Origin: Robinsoniella peoriensis
GTDB lineage: Bacteria; Bacillota; Clostridia; Lachnospirales; Lachnospiraceae
Direction: 5' to 3' (one strand)
DNA length: 15,250 nt
Assembly (NCBI RefSeq): GCF_042680125.1
Contig: NZ_JBHTNY010000081.1
The translations under genes and the position numbers were made by a program. Positions 1 through 8,400 of the stretch are shown here, in pieces; the first letter of the stretch is position 1, and each line of letters starts with the position of its first letter. The notes under the pieces were generated by a model that ran no database searches, was not told the origin of the DNA, and worked only from the letters and a program-made list of their open reading frames with translations.

Positions 1-98
1 TTGGCGGATAGTATTCGACTGGCTCCCATCGGATACTAAGCGGGCAGTGAGCTGCGAAATGCATCAGGATTTCGGAGTGAATGCCCGCGTGCCGCCAA
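1..98 (+). other. Foldable three-helix segment, possible structured RNA
   Basis: No gene is convincing between 1 and 299. Bases 1-98 can form a closed three-way junction: TTGGCGG (1-7) pairs perfectly with CCGCCAA (92-98); 9-16 pairs with 31-38 over 8 bp with one G-T; GCGGGCA (40-46) pairs perfectly with TGCCCGC (82-88). Inside the third arm, CGAAAT (55-60) pairs with ATTTCG (69-74). The segment is richer in G+C than the rest of the spacer. No known riboswitch or ncRNA class was recognised, and the first helix starts at the window edge, so more may lie outside. The same pairs exist on the minus strand, so direction is unknown. It could also be a dispersed intergenic repeat. Confidence 0.25.
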
Positions 99-232
99 AA
101 AGCGCTTCGGGAAGGTTAGAAAATGCCAGTAAGCCTTCAAAACCAATGTCCTGGTCCGCCCCCTTCTCTTTCCGTACACTACCTACATCTACAAAGCGTC
201 ATTCCTCAGCTAAACCCAAATACAAGATGAAA

Positions 233-265
233 TTGTTAGCTGTAGTACCAGGCATGTTGTATAAT
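233..265 (+). promoter_or_regulatory. Candidate promoter of the UvrA-like gene
   Basis: A perfect -10 hexamer, TATAAT, lies at 260-265, 34 bp before the ATG. The -35 is poor: TTGTTA at 233-238 would leave a 21-bp spacer, and TTAGCT at 236-241 an 18-bp spacer. The long spacer could mean an activator-dependent promoter, but no adjacent regulator gene is visible. Confidence 0.4.
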
Positions 266-299
266 ATAGGTATGAAGATTGAACTGACAGGAGGAATTT

Positions 300-2750
300 A
301 TGCAAAGTATTAAAATAGAAAACGCGAATGAAGGTAATTTAAAAAATGTTTCCTTAGAAATACCCAAGAACCAGCTTGTGGTATTTACAGGAGTTTCCGG
401 TTCCGGGAAATCAACATTACTCATTGATGTTCTTTTTAATGAATGTCAGAGGCAATACCTGGAGGCTATGTCTCTTCAAGGTATTCATAAACCTAAGGTG
501 GACCGCATACGGGGAGTTTCTCCCGCCATTGTAATTTCCCAGACAGACGCTAACAAAAATCCCCGTTCAACAGTAGGAACCATTTCCGATATTTACACCG
601 ACCTGCGAATGGTATATGAAAAACTTGGGGGCAGGGCCTGTCCCTATTGCGGGAAAATAATTAAGGCATCCGACTGCAAAGAAGAAACCGAAAAAGCAGG
701 GAATGATTTTTTTGTTTATATGTATTGCTGCGAATGCGGCAAACGCATGGATAAGATTACCCGCACGAATTTTTCTTTCAATACCAAAGAGGGAGCCTGT
801 CCCACTTGTGAAGGTCTGGGAAAAATCCATACGATACTAAAAGAACAGGCAGTGAATGAAGAACTGTCCCTGGAAGAAGGCGCGGTAAATTACTGGGAGA
901 AAAAATACGGGGAATATCAGACCGCTGTATTATACGCTGCATTTAAACATTACGGCATCCCAGTTCCTGTAAACACCCCTGTACAGCATTTTAGTGAGCT
1001 GCAAAAATCTATTTTGTATGATGGCATTGAAAGCGAAAGAATGAAAAGTACTTTTCCTAATCTGGCTCCTCCTAAAACTGTGGCACTGGGTAAATTTGAA
1101 GGTGTCTTGCCTATATTATGGCGCAGGTTTACCGAAAAAAACGGAGATATGAAACAGTTTACTCCATATTTTGAGACCATAGAATGCCCCGACTGCAAAG
1201 GCGAGCGGCTCGCTGAATCAGGCAGAACCGTTACCGTAAACGGTACACGCCTGCCACAGCTTTCAAACTTTTCTTTAGAGGAACTGAATCAATGGATTCT
1301 GGAACTTAGTGCCTCACTTACAAAACAGCATGAAAATTACGTTAAAGCGTATCTTCTGGATATCCGGACTAAGCTTAACCGATTTATCAACGTGGGACTT
1401 GGCTATCTCTCTCTTGACCGCCAGACCGTGACTCTGTCAGGGGGCGAATTACAGAGGTTGAGGCTAGCGGCAATTCTGGATTCGGATTTGTCAGGTGTGA
1501 TCTATATTTTAGATGAGCCAACGGTAGGTCTGCACCCAAAAGATACCGCAGGACTGATAAAAATACTTAAAAAATTACGTGATCTGGACAATACTGTACT
1601 TGTAATTGAGCATGATGTGGATACCATGGCAAGTGCAGATTATATCGTAGATATTGGTCCCGGCTCCGGAAAATATGGCGGTAAGGTTATAGCCGCCGGA
1701 TCATTTGACAAAATAAAAAGCCGGGAAACTTCACTAACCGGCAGTTATCTGCAAAATCCACCGCCTGGTAAAACAACTTTTAGAAAAGCTGACAGAGATA
1801 TCGTCCATATCGGAAATGCGGATAAATTTAATTTAAAAAAGATCAATGTAGATATTCCAGCGGGATGCCTGACTGCTATAACAGGTCCTTCCGGTTCCGG
1901 AAAATCAACTTTAATATTTGAAGTGCTTGCCAAAGGGAATCATCATGGACAGAACAATTATGTTTCTGGACTTGAACAATTTGATAAACTGGTTGAAATT
2001 GACCAGTCGGCAGTCACAAAGATGAAGCGTTCCAACGTTGCAACATATTCCGAGGTTTATTCCGAAATCAGAACTGTATTTTCCAAGACTGATACAGCAA
2101 AAAAAGCAGGATTTACCGCAAAGCATTTCTCTTTCAACACACCTGGCGGCAGATGTGAGAATTGCCAGGGACTGGGATATGTAGACAGCAACATGCTGTT
2201 TTTTTCCAATGTTGAAGTTGTCTGCCCTGTCTGCAATGGAAATCAGTTCCATTATGATGTGCTGCAAGTAAAGTATGAAGGACTTTCCATTAAAGATGTA
2301 CTGAATCTCTCTGTGGAAGAAGCCTCCCATTTCTTTGCAGGGCATCCCAAAATCAGAAAGATCCTGAGTCTTCTTATGGATGTGGGACTTGGATATCTGG
2401 AACTTGGACAAACTCTGACCACCTTATCCGGCGGGGAAGGACAACGTCTTAAGCTTGCGAAAGAACTGATCGGAAGCAGCTCTGGAAAGCGGAATCTTTA
2501 TTTGCTGGATGAACCTACAACCGGTTTGCATCCTAAAGATGTGGAACATTTTCTTGTTCTTCTGAATCGTATGGTGGATGCCGGGAATACTGTGGTAGTC
2601 GTTGAACATAATACTCAGATTATCAGAAACAGCGATTGGGTCATAGACCTAGGACCGGAGGGCGGTATAAAGGGCGGCCAGATTATCTTTGCGGGAACAC
2701 CAACAGAAATGAAGGAGACAAGCAATAGTGTAACGGCAAAATATTTGTAA
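300..2750 (+). CDS. UvrA-like ABC ATPase lacking the UvrB-binding domain (UvrA2/drug-resistance type)
   Basis: An 816-residue twin-ABC protein of the UvrA family. Seen: Walker A GVSGSGKST at residues 31-39, a CPYC pair at 114-117, signature LSGGELQ from 379, Walker B ILDEP at 403-407, second Walker A GPSGSGKST at 529-537, a CxxC-19-CxxC zinc module at C619/C622/C642/C645, second signature LSGGEGQ from 709 and second Walker B LLDEP at 735-739. Canonical UvrA is about 940 residues. Here only about 50 residues separate C114 from the CPTC at 167-170, so the usual UvrB-binding insertion is absent and replaced by a short Cys-rich stretch (C143, C144, C146). Family knowledge: such short UvrA paralogues are linked to tolerance of DNA-binding drugs rather than standard excision repair; that role is inferred here. 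The ATG is supported by AGGAGG at 289-294 with a 5-nt spacer. The gene is monocistronic in view and faces the VanY-like gene. Confidence 0.93.
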   Translation: MQSIKIENANEGNLKNVSLEIPKNQLVVFTGVSGSGKSTLLIDVLFNECQRQYLEAMSLQGIHKPKVDRIRGVSPAIVISQTDANKNPRSTVGTISDIYTDLRMVYEKLGGRACPYCGKIIKASDCKEETEKAGNDFFVYMYCCECGKRMDKITRTNFSFNTKEGACPTCEGLGKIHTILKEQAVNEELSLEEGAVNYWEKKYGEYQTAVLYAAFKHYGIPVPVNTPVQHFSELQKSILYDGIESERMKSTFPNLAPPKTVALGKFEGVLPILWRRFTEKNGDMKQFTPYFETIECPDCKGERLAESGRTVTVNGTRLPQLSNFSLEELNQWILELSASLTKQHENYVKAYLLDIRTKLNRFINVGLGYLSLDRQTVTLSGGELQRLRLAAILDSDLSGVIYILDEPTVGLHPKDTAGLIKILKKLRDLDNTVLVIEHDVDTMASADYIVDIGPGSGKYGGKVIAAGSFDKIKSRETSLTGSYLQNPPPGKTTFRKADRDIVHIGNADKFNLKKINVDIPAGCLTAITGPSGSGKSTLIFEVLAKGNHHGQNNYVSGLEQFDKLVEIDQSAVTKMKRSNVATYSEVYSEIRTVFSKTDTAKKAGFTAKHFSFNTPGGRCENCQGLGYVDSNMLFFSNVEVVCPVCNGNQFHYDVLQVKYEGLSIKDVLNLSVEEASHFFAGHPKIRKILSLLMDVGLGYLELGQTLTTLSGGEGQRLKLAKELIGSSSGKRNLYLLDEPTTGLHPKDVEHFLVLLNRMVDAGNTVVVVEHNTQIIRNSDWVIDLGPEGGIKGGQIIFAGTPTEMKETSNSVTAKYL

Positions 2751-2757
2751 TGTAGCC

Positions 2758-2797
2758 CTGCATAGATCTCAGGAGTGCATTTACGGGATCTGTGCAG
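2758..2797 (+). terminator. Hairpin after the UvrA-like gene
   Basis: An 11-bp stem with one wobble pairs 2758-2768 with 2787-2797 around an 18-nt loop, starting 8 bp after the stop codon. No T-run follows it, so it is at best a weak or factor-assisted terminator, or a 3' end stabiliser. Confidence 0.4.
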
Positions 2798-2830
2798 AGC
2801 TTTAGAGCGAACAATTTCTTGAATTTGGGT

Positions 2831-2972
2831 TTTGCTGATTAAGGGACGCTTTGCGGCATATTTCCCCCGAATTCAGGTTACGCAGCCCGCTACGCGCCCT
2901 TCATCCGGGATAAATCTCCCACAAACTGTGACGCACAGCTGCCAGAAAGCAATTTCAAAACACGCTCTAGGG
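2831..2972. repeat. Possible dispersed intergenic repeat between convergent genes
   Basis: This spacer is more G+C-rich than its flanks and holds short inverted repeats, such as CTGTG-ACG-CACAG at 2926-2938 and GGGA/TCCC around 2907-2920. It also holds the 12-mer AGCCCGCTACGC at 2884-2895, which recurs exactly at 15237-15248 near the right edge of the window. No protein is supported: frames through it overlap the neighbouring gene antisense and show no family signature. No clear T-tailed terminator was found for the minus-strand gene ending at 2973. Confidence 0.3.
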
Positions 2973-3983
2973 TTATATTTTTTCCTCAAGATATTCCTCA
3001 AATGTGAGATCATGCTTTTTGATATAAGCCGCTGCTTCTTTTCCTACATAACGATAATGCCAGGATTCATAATCGATCCCGGTAATATCTGTTTTTCCTT
3101 TCGGGTATCGAAGAATAAAGCCGTATTGATCACAATTCTCCTGAAGCCATTGTGTTTCAGGCGTATTCTCCTGGCTGTCGTCCAACAGCTGGTTGCTAAG
3201 TGCCACGATATCCACCGCCAAACCTGTTTCATGCTCGCTGTAACCTGCCGGCATTACAGTTCTGGTAGCCTGCTCATAGGCTTCCTCATCAGTCATACCT
3301 TTATCCGTCAGCTTTCTTATATCTGCATCCAGGATTTCCTGTTGGCGCTCAGAACTGCGGTAGGCAGAAGCAATGCAGAACCTGAGCCCATCTTTCGTAC
3401 CATCAGCCAGCATGTCCTGCAGATCCTGAATTATCATTTCCGCTACAACTTTATCACTGTTTTCCAATGTCTTCATCTTGACATTGTAGTCCTCGCTCAA
3501 AGGATGTTCTTTGTTTACCAGAACGAGGAGATCTGACTGTTCACGGTTTATCTGATCTGCTTTCTTTTTATCCTGTTTCTGGCTTTCAGCTGACAAATTG
3601 TCCTGCTTCTTATTTTGCTTTGTGACATTCTGTTTTTCTTGTTTATCTGCTGTCTGTTCCTGACTCTCCTGCAACTGAGTCTCCTGTAACTGACTCAACT
3701 GTAACTGACTCAACTGTAACTGACTCAATTGCAGCTGACTCAATTGCAGCTGACTCTCCTTCAGCTGATCTGTCATTCTTGAGCCAGACGTACTCACCCC
3801 TGACTTCTTTACACTTACAGATGTCAGAATCTGAGCCGTATCTTTTTCCGGAATGCGGTCGATTTTTTTACAGCCGCCAACTCCGGTCATAACAGCCAGG
3901 GACAGGACAGATACCCCTAATATTTTTTTTATCTTCCGTTTTCCCGGTAAATGGTTGAACGGCTTGTTCTTTTGTTCTCTCAT
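2973..3983 (-). CDS. VanY-like D-alanyl-D-alanine carboxypeptidase, lipoprotein (peptidase M15B)
   Basis: A 336-residue zinc peptidase predicted to trim the terminal D-Ala of peptidoglycan stem peptides at the outer membrane face. Seen: a basic N-terminus and hydrophobic stretch (about 20-36) ending in a lipobox-like VGGC with Cys38; a Gln/Leu/Ser repeat at about 74-107; a Lys/Gln-rich linker to about 150; then the M15B domain. Metal and active-site residues fit the family: SxHxxGxAxD gives H251 and D258, and ExWH gives E306 and H309. Nothing here indicates vancomycin resistance: no vanHAX or VanRS genes are in view. The start has AGGAG upstream but with a long gap of about 12 nt, and no better start is seen. 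It lies 57 bp downstream of the VOC gene on the same strand and may be co-transcribed. Confidence 0.9.
   Translation of the reverse strand: MREQKNKPFNHLPGKRKIKKILGVSVLSLAVMTGVGGCKKIDRIPEKDTAQILTSVSVKKSGVSTSGSRMTDQLKESQLQLSQLQLSQLQLSQLQLSQLQETQLQESQEQTADKQEKQNVTKQNKKQDNLSAESQKQDKKKADQINREQSDLLVLVNKEHPLSEDYNVKMKTLENSDKVVAEMIIQDLQDMLADGTKDGLRFCIASAYRSSERQQEILDADIRKLTDKGMTDEEAYEQATRTVMPAGYSEHETGLAVDIVALSNQLLDDSQENTPETQWLQENCDQYGFILRYPKGKTDITGIDYESWHYRYVGKEAAAYIKKHDLTFEEYLEEKI
3662..3766 (-). repeat. Seven tandem 15-bp units inside the VanY-like gene
   Basis: Seven consecutive 15-bp units resemble GACTCAACTGTAACT on the + strand. The units at 3692 and 3707 are identical, as are those at 3722 and 3737; the outer units are diverged. 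Each encodes a five-residue unit of the QLQLS type. Because the unit is a multiple of three, copy-number change would keep the reading frame and only alter the spacer between membrane anchor and catalytic domain. Confidence 0.93.
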
Positions 3984-4040
3984 AATAAATCTTATCTCCT
4001 GTCAGTTCTAACAGGCTTTTATGCCTCTTAGAAGATACCT

Positions 4041-4412
4041 CTATTCGTAGCTGCACAATTCAATCAGGTTACCATCGGGATCTCTGAGATAAAGTGATTT
4101 CATTTCTCCTAAAACACCATGGCGCAACACTATTCCTAACTCAATATCCAGCCCCTGCTCCAGCAGCCTATCCTTGCACACCTCAATTGGATCACACAGT
4201 TCAAAACATAAATCCGCACTTCCGGTTGCCACATTCTGCGCCTTGGGTTCCAATTCAAACCCTTTCCTATGTACATTGATCTTAAAATCGCCGGAAAATA
4301 GTTCCCAGCGTCCATTTGCTTCCCGGCAGTCAAATCCAAGTGCCCTGTAAAATGCAGTACAGGCATTTATATCTGCGGTAGTAATAACGATATGGTCAAT
4401 TTTTTTAATCAT
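4041..4412 (-). CDS. VOC-superfamily protein, glyoxalase/GLOD5-like
   Basis: A 123-residue single VOC module (beta-alpha-beta-beta-beta pairs). It begins MIKKIDHIVI and ends with the typical RDPDGNLIEL strand. Likely metal or active-site positions are H7, H48 and E118. The spacing and the FEPK-like ELEPKA stretch resemble the GLOD5/lactoylglutathione-lyase-like branch; the substrate cannot be read from sequence. Start choice is uncertain. The ATG at 4412 matches the family start but has no clear ribosome binding site. A TTG at 4515-4517 in the same frame has AGGAG (4525-4529) 7 nt upstream and would add 35 residues with no family counterpart, encoded by the repeated intergenic element. It is probably the first gene of a unit with the VanY-like gene. 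Confidence 0.85.
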   Translation of the reverse strand: MIKKIDHIVITTADINACTAFYRALGFDCREANGRWELFSGDFKINVHRKGFELEPKAQNVATGSADLCFELCDPIEVCKDRLLEQGLDIELGIVLRHGVLGEMKSLYLRDPDGNLIELCSYE

Positions 4413-4427
4413 ATTTATACCATTGCA

Positions 4428-4523
4428 TATTGCAGGCCTGCCTGCAATACTGCCACAATTAAACAAGTTGAAAGCATCACACCGTGGCATCCTTTCTATA
4501 TCATATTTTTCTTTCAACCTTTA
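4428..4523 (-). repeat. Hairpin/pseudoknot-like repeated element, copy A (5' of VOC gene)
   Basis: Read on the minus strand the order is: TTGAAAG (4517-4511), TGCCAC (4489-4484), loop with CTTTCAA (4474-4468), GTGGCA (4456-4451), then a second hairpin of 10 bp (4428-4437 with 4440-4449, 2-nt loop). The loop CTTTCAA is fully complementary to the upstream TTGAAAG, so a pseudoknot is possible. Copy B at 13060-13149 has the same order and much of the same sequence. The TTG of TTGAAAG is also the start of a frame that continues into the VOC gene. Function unknown. Confidence 0.6.
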
Positions 4524-4684
4524 TCTCCTGTTGTTCTGAATGTAAAAATTATCACATCCAAATTCATTGTACCAATACTACAAGTGATTTCATGATTTTG
4601 CTTCCAATATTATTAATACTTCTATTTCTATATAATACAGATAGATAGCTCCAGGTTTTACGGATTACATTTTTTCTTATTAAT

Positions 4685-4713
4685 AGTATACCGCATTTAT
4701 TTTTATCAAACAA
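4685..4713 (-). promoter_or_regulatory. Candidate sigma-A promoter for the VOC/VanY unit
   Basis: On the minus strand TTGTTT (4713-4708), a 17-bp spacer and TATACT (4690-4685) form a plausible promoter reading toward the VOC gene. It would give a leader of roughly 160 nt before the TTG start, containing part of repeat copy A. The rest of the spacer 4524-4726 is very A+T-rich; another TACAAT lies closer to the gene, near 4568-4573, without a good -35. No GC-rich terminator for the amidase-like gene is visible here. Confidence 0.4.
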
Positions 4714-4726
4714 CAAGAAAATAAAA

Positions 4727-5212
4727 TCAATACCCCCGTACTCCCAATATATGCAAAAATCTTATCTCTTCGTAGATATAACTATCCAAGGGTCTTAAGT
4801 ATGCATCAAATGTGTGTGCAGCCACATAAATATTCTGATCTGTTACTTTTACAATTACAGGGCTGTGGTAAAAGAACCCGCCGGAAGTTCCCAGCTGTAA
4901 GATATCTCCGGGTACTGCATCCTCTGCCTTAACCTCCGCTGCATACGGTCCCACCCCTTTATTCTTGGTAAGGAAATTATACAGGTATTGCACTCCTGTC
5001 CAGGAAGCAGTACGGTTAGTGCTGCTGTAATAATACCATCCATAAACTTTTGTAGGATTCATAACCTGGCTTCCTGCATAGATACATTGGGACGCAAAGT
5101 TTGTACAATCACCACCCAGATTCTCGAAATCAAGGTATGCCGGATTTCGCCCAAATGCCCATTTTTTTGCATAATCTAATACTTTATTTCTTTGATATTC
5201 CAACTGTCTCAT
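4727..5212 (-). CDS. Putative amidase-domain protein (Amidase_6, papain-like fold)
   Basis: A 161-residue protein that is essentially one putative amidase (PF12671-like) domain. Seen: GGDCTNFASQC, giving the likely nucleophile Cys36; FYHSPVIV, giving His116; and AAHTFDAY, giving His133. These fit the family's Cys/His layout. No signal peptide or membrane segment is seen, so it is either cytosolic or exported by another route. The start is chosen at 5212: GGAG lies 6 nt upstream of this ATG, whereas the in-frame ATG 12 bp further up (5224) has no binding site and its own codons contain that GGAG. The natural substrate is unknown; cell-wall peptide or amide hydrolysis is an inference. No operon partner is evident. 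Confidence 0.8.
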   Translation of the reverse strand: MRQLEYQRNKVLDYAKKWAFGRNPAYLDFENLGGDCTNFASQCIYAGSQVMNPTKVYGWYYYSSTNRTASWTGVQYLYNFLTKNKGVGPYAAEVKAEDAVPGDILQLGTSGGFFYHSPVIVKVTDQNIYVAAHTFDAYLRPLDSYIYEEIRFLHILGVRGY

Positions 5213-5273
5213 CTTTGACTCCATTTATATCGCAAGCAGACTTGCCATATCGGCCGGCTTTTTTATATTTTAT

Positions 5274-5342
5274 GCCCGCTGCTTTAAATGGTGACTTTGA
5301 TTTATATATGACCATTTATTTGACTTGGCGGCGGGCTTTTTT
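5274..5342 (+). terminator. Strong T-tailed hairpin on the + strand without an upstream + gene
   Basis: GCCCGCTGCT (5274-5283) pairs with GGCGGCGGGC (5327-5336) over 10 bp including two G-T pairs, and six T follow (5337-5342). Inside, AAATGGT (5286-5292) pairs with ACCATTT (5311-5317). This is a good intrinsic terminator on the + strand. Nothing coding on the + strand precedes it; it lies just outside the 5' end of the minus-strand amidase gene. Confidence 0.5.
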
Positions 5343-5377
5343 CATGTTGAACGGTCCTTGGTTTGGCAGACCGGCCG

Positions 5378-5416
5378 TAAAAATCCGCATCAAAAAGCAC
5401 ATGCTTTCTGATACGG
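5378..5416 (-). terminator. Intrinsic terminator of the GH106-like gene
   Basis: On the minus strand CCGTATCA (5416-5409) pairs with TGATGCGG (5392-5385) and an inner AAAGC/GCTTT stem continues it, giving about 14 bp. It is followed by ATTTTTA (5384-5378). It begins 22 bp after the stop codon of the 1358-residue gene. Confidence 0.85.
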
Positions 5417-5438
5417 ACTTCACTATTTACACTGGAAT

Positions 5439-8400
5439 TTAGATTTGATAACCCTTAGCACCAGATAGTTTTCCATAAACTTTCTGATTATTAACTAATC
5501 GGTAGCTTCTTACTTTGAAATAATATTTTTTATTCTTTTTCAGCCCTTTCTTCGTATAAGAAACGGTCTTTCCTTTTGAAATGGTTTTAATTTTCTTATA
5601 TCCACTTCCTTTTTTATTGGACATCCATACTTCATAGCCGCTTACCTTGCTCTGTTTTTTCCATGTAATGGTTACTTTTGATGATTTACCTGTCAATTTT
5701 GTAATTACAGCTGTATTTGGCTTAGTTGCTGTCTTCAGAACTGCTCCGTTCGCATATACTTTTTTACCGGCTATCATTTTATATGCCTGTACTTTGAATT
5801 TATAAATGTATCCAGGAGATAATTTTGAACCGGTTTTACCTTTCAGGCGGCTTACTTTATAAGTGTTTTTGGTTCCTTTTACGTCAGCTATTGATACATA
5901 TTTTTTCTTGCTGCTGTCATAGCGCAGGATAGCATAACCGTCTGCTTTCGCTGATTTGTTCCACTTCAATTCGATACTGTTTGTCGTGCGGCTCTTTACT
6001 TTCAGAGACGTTACCTTTGCAGGTTTCACAGTAACGGTACACTGTGCCGATTGACTGCTTCCGTCCTGTGCCGTTACTTTTATCACTGCTTTTCCTGCTG
6101 ATTTCGCAGTTACTTTTCCTGTGTTTCCATCTACTGCTGCAATGGCGGAATCACTGGAAGTATAAGCAATCTTTTTGTTTGACGCATTATCCGGATAGAT
6201 AGCTGTGGACAGCTGAACCGTTTTCCCGATATCCAGCGTTTTCGCACTGAAATTTAAGGTGACTTTACTTACTGCAACTGCTTTTTCATTTACGTTTACG
6301 GAAAAAGATGCTGTCATCCCCTGGAAAGACACGGTGACTGCCTGGGTTCCTGCCTTCGTTTTATCGTATCCGCTTACGGTATAACCCGTAATCTTACTGG
6401 TTGTGCCATCTGCATAGGAAGCACTCACCTCAAGCCCGGTTAAATCCAGATCTTCTCCTGCTGTATAAGTGGTTTTTACCGGATTTTTAGTAATGGTAAG
6501 CGCCTTTATTTCTTTCTGGGTAAATCCAATGGTAACGGGACCTTCCAATCCGGTGTCTACCAGCGTGTCGTAATGCCGGTTATATTTCCTTGGTGTCACA
6601 GTAATCTGAATATCATTTTTACCTGTCTTTAATAAATTGGAGATATCCAGCGTATATGGAGTATAAAGCACATTTCCGGCTTCTTTGCCATTGACTGTTA
6701 CTTTAGCCGCAGTATATACATTTCCAAGATCCAGTACTGCTTTCTGTCCATTTAGATCACCATTTAATGTATAAGTTGCCTGATATACACCGTCAGCGGA
6801 AACTTTCTGCAGTTCACCGCCCTGAAATTCCTGGTCGTTCCATTTTCCAAGAACCTCTCCGGTATAAGTCACCGTTCTGGTATTTCCACTATCCCCACCA
6901 ATATTATCAGCTGTTACCGTAAGTTTTTCTACGGAAACTTCCTCTGTTTTATCCGCTGGGGCAACATCTAAGGTGTCCGGAGTTCCTTTACTGATAACAG
7001 TTTCTTCAAATCCTGCGCCTGCCGGTTCACACAGCAGTGCGATTGCCATACTTCTTGTAGAAGACAGCGTATCAGTGCCGGCTTTCATCGTCATTGTTAT
7101 GGTGTGATCCCCATTAGCCCGGGCTTCATATATTTTTCCATTATTCAGATCCATCCAGTAATAATTCTGATAATCGCCATTGATCTGAAGAGTAACTTCA
7201 TTCTGGCTTTCACCAATATTTCTGATATATACCAGTTCTCCGCCATCTTCTAAGGTACGTCTGTTGAATCTGAGGCTGGTATTCTCAGCATAGGATACAT
7301 TAGGAGCGGATACATTTGCAAGAACAGATGCCAGTTCCTCCACAGAATTTGCCAGAACACCCGTCTGGTTCTCCAGCAAGGCTGCCACGGCATCCGCTAC
7401 CTTCTGGTCCTCTGTCTCATAATTGCCATCAGCATATCCCGGCTGCGCATTAGGAAGAGTTCCATAGAAAATAATATTTGCTCCCGCTTCTGCCATCTGT
7501 GCCAGTTTCATCATGGTATCAACAGGCAGTTTCGATGTCTCTACTATGATTGCATCGTAAGTCATGTTGCCGCCATTTACCTGAATCTTTCCATCTGAAT
7601 ACTGTGTATCTGCTGTAACGATGCTGTCATCATTAATGGCATCCCAGGTATATCCGTTGTAGTTCATTGCCTTTACCGCATCCGTCTCTGATAAACTGCC
7701 GTTAAATGGCATATACAGGGCGACGTCTTTGCTGGCTTTTCCCTGCTGCATCAGATAATTGGCACGGGATGCATAAGCATTCATCTCGGTAAAATAAGGT
7801 GACAGAGTATTACTCTGGGTAACGTTGATTCCGGTAGTCGGCATTGGTGACCACCCCTCTTCTCCGTACTGTTCAGAGCCGGCACCATAGCGGTAATTAA
7901 AACCATGATAGAAAAAGTTATTCACGCCGCTGGTTGCCATGATATCGTATCCTGCTTTTACCTGTTCCAGGGTATTCTTAAATGGTGTGCATCCAAGTGT
8001 ATACTGCTCACAGGTAACCAGATTTCTGCCATACAGATGTGCACCGGAGGCTACTCTGATCAGAGAGAATTCATTTGCCTGCTCTGCTTCCGGTATATCC
8101 ACATATTTAGCAGCACCAATGGTGTCAATTGGCGGATTGTATGCTTCCTGACGGTATAATAGCCCATAGCTGTTTGCGGAAGATTCAAAAGCGGCAAGGC
8201 CTTCCTGGAATTTTTGATTTACCAGTGTATTATAGTCATATGTAATCCTGCTTTTTATATTAGCATCCAGGGAATACGTTAAAAAGCTGTCTTTTGTCCC
8301 AAGACCCATATAAAATGGAGCCGCACTGTACTGTTTATACACCGTTGGCAGATACTTTGTAAAATCGTAACCCAGACCATTTGCTATGCTGTCTTTTGCA

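Noticed and set aside
2..313. A + strand frame open from the window edge through 313
   Set aside because: It overlaps the UvrA-like start, has no recognisable domain or binding site, and its first part is explained better by a base-paired segment.
2832..3536. Long + strand frame opposite the VanY-like gene
   Set aside because: It is antisense to a well-supported catalytic domain and shows no family features.
3662..3766. Tandem array as a CRISPR
   Set aside because: Units are contiguous 15-mers without spacers, in frame within a gene, and there are no cas genes.
2973..3983. Vancomycin resistance cluster
   Set aside because: Only the VanY-like peptidase is present; no ligase, dehydrogenase, dipeptidase or VanRS genes. 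M15B lipoproteins are common housekeeping wall enzymes.
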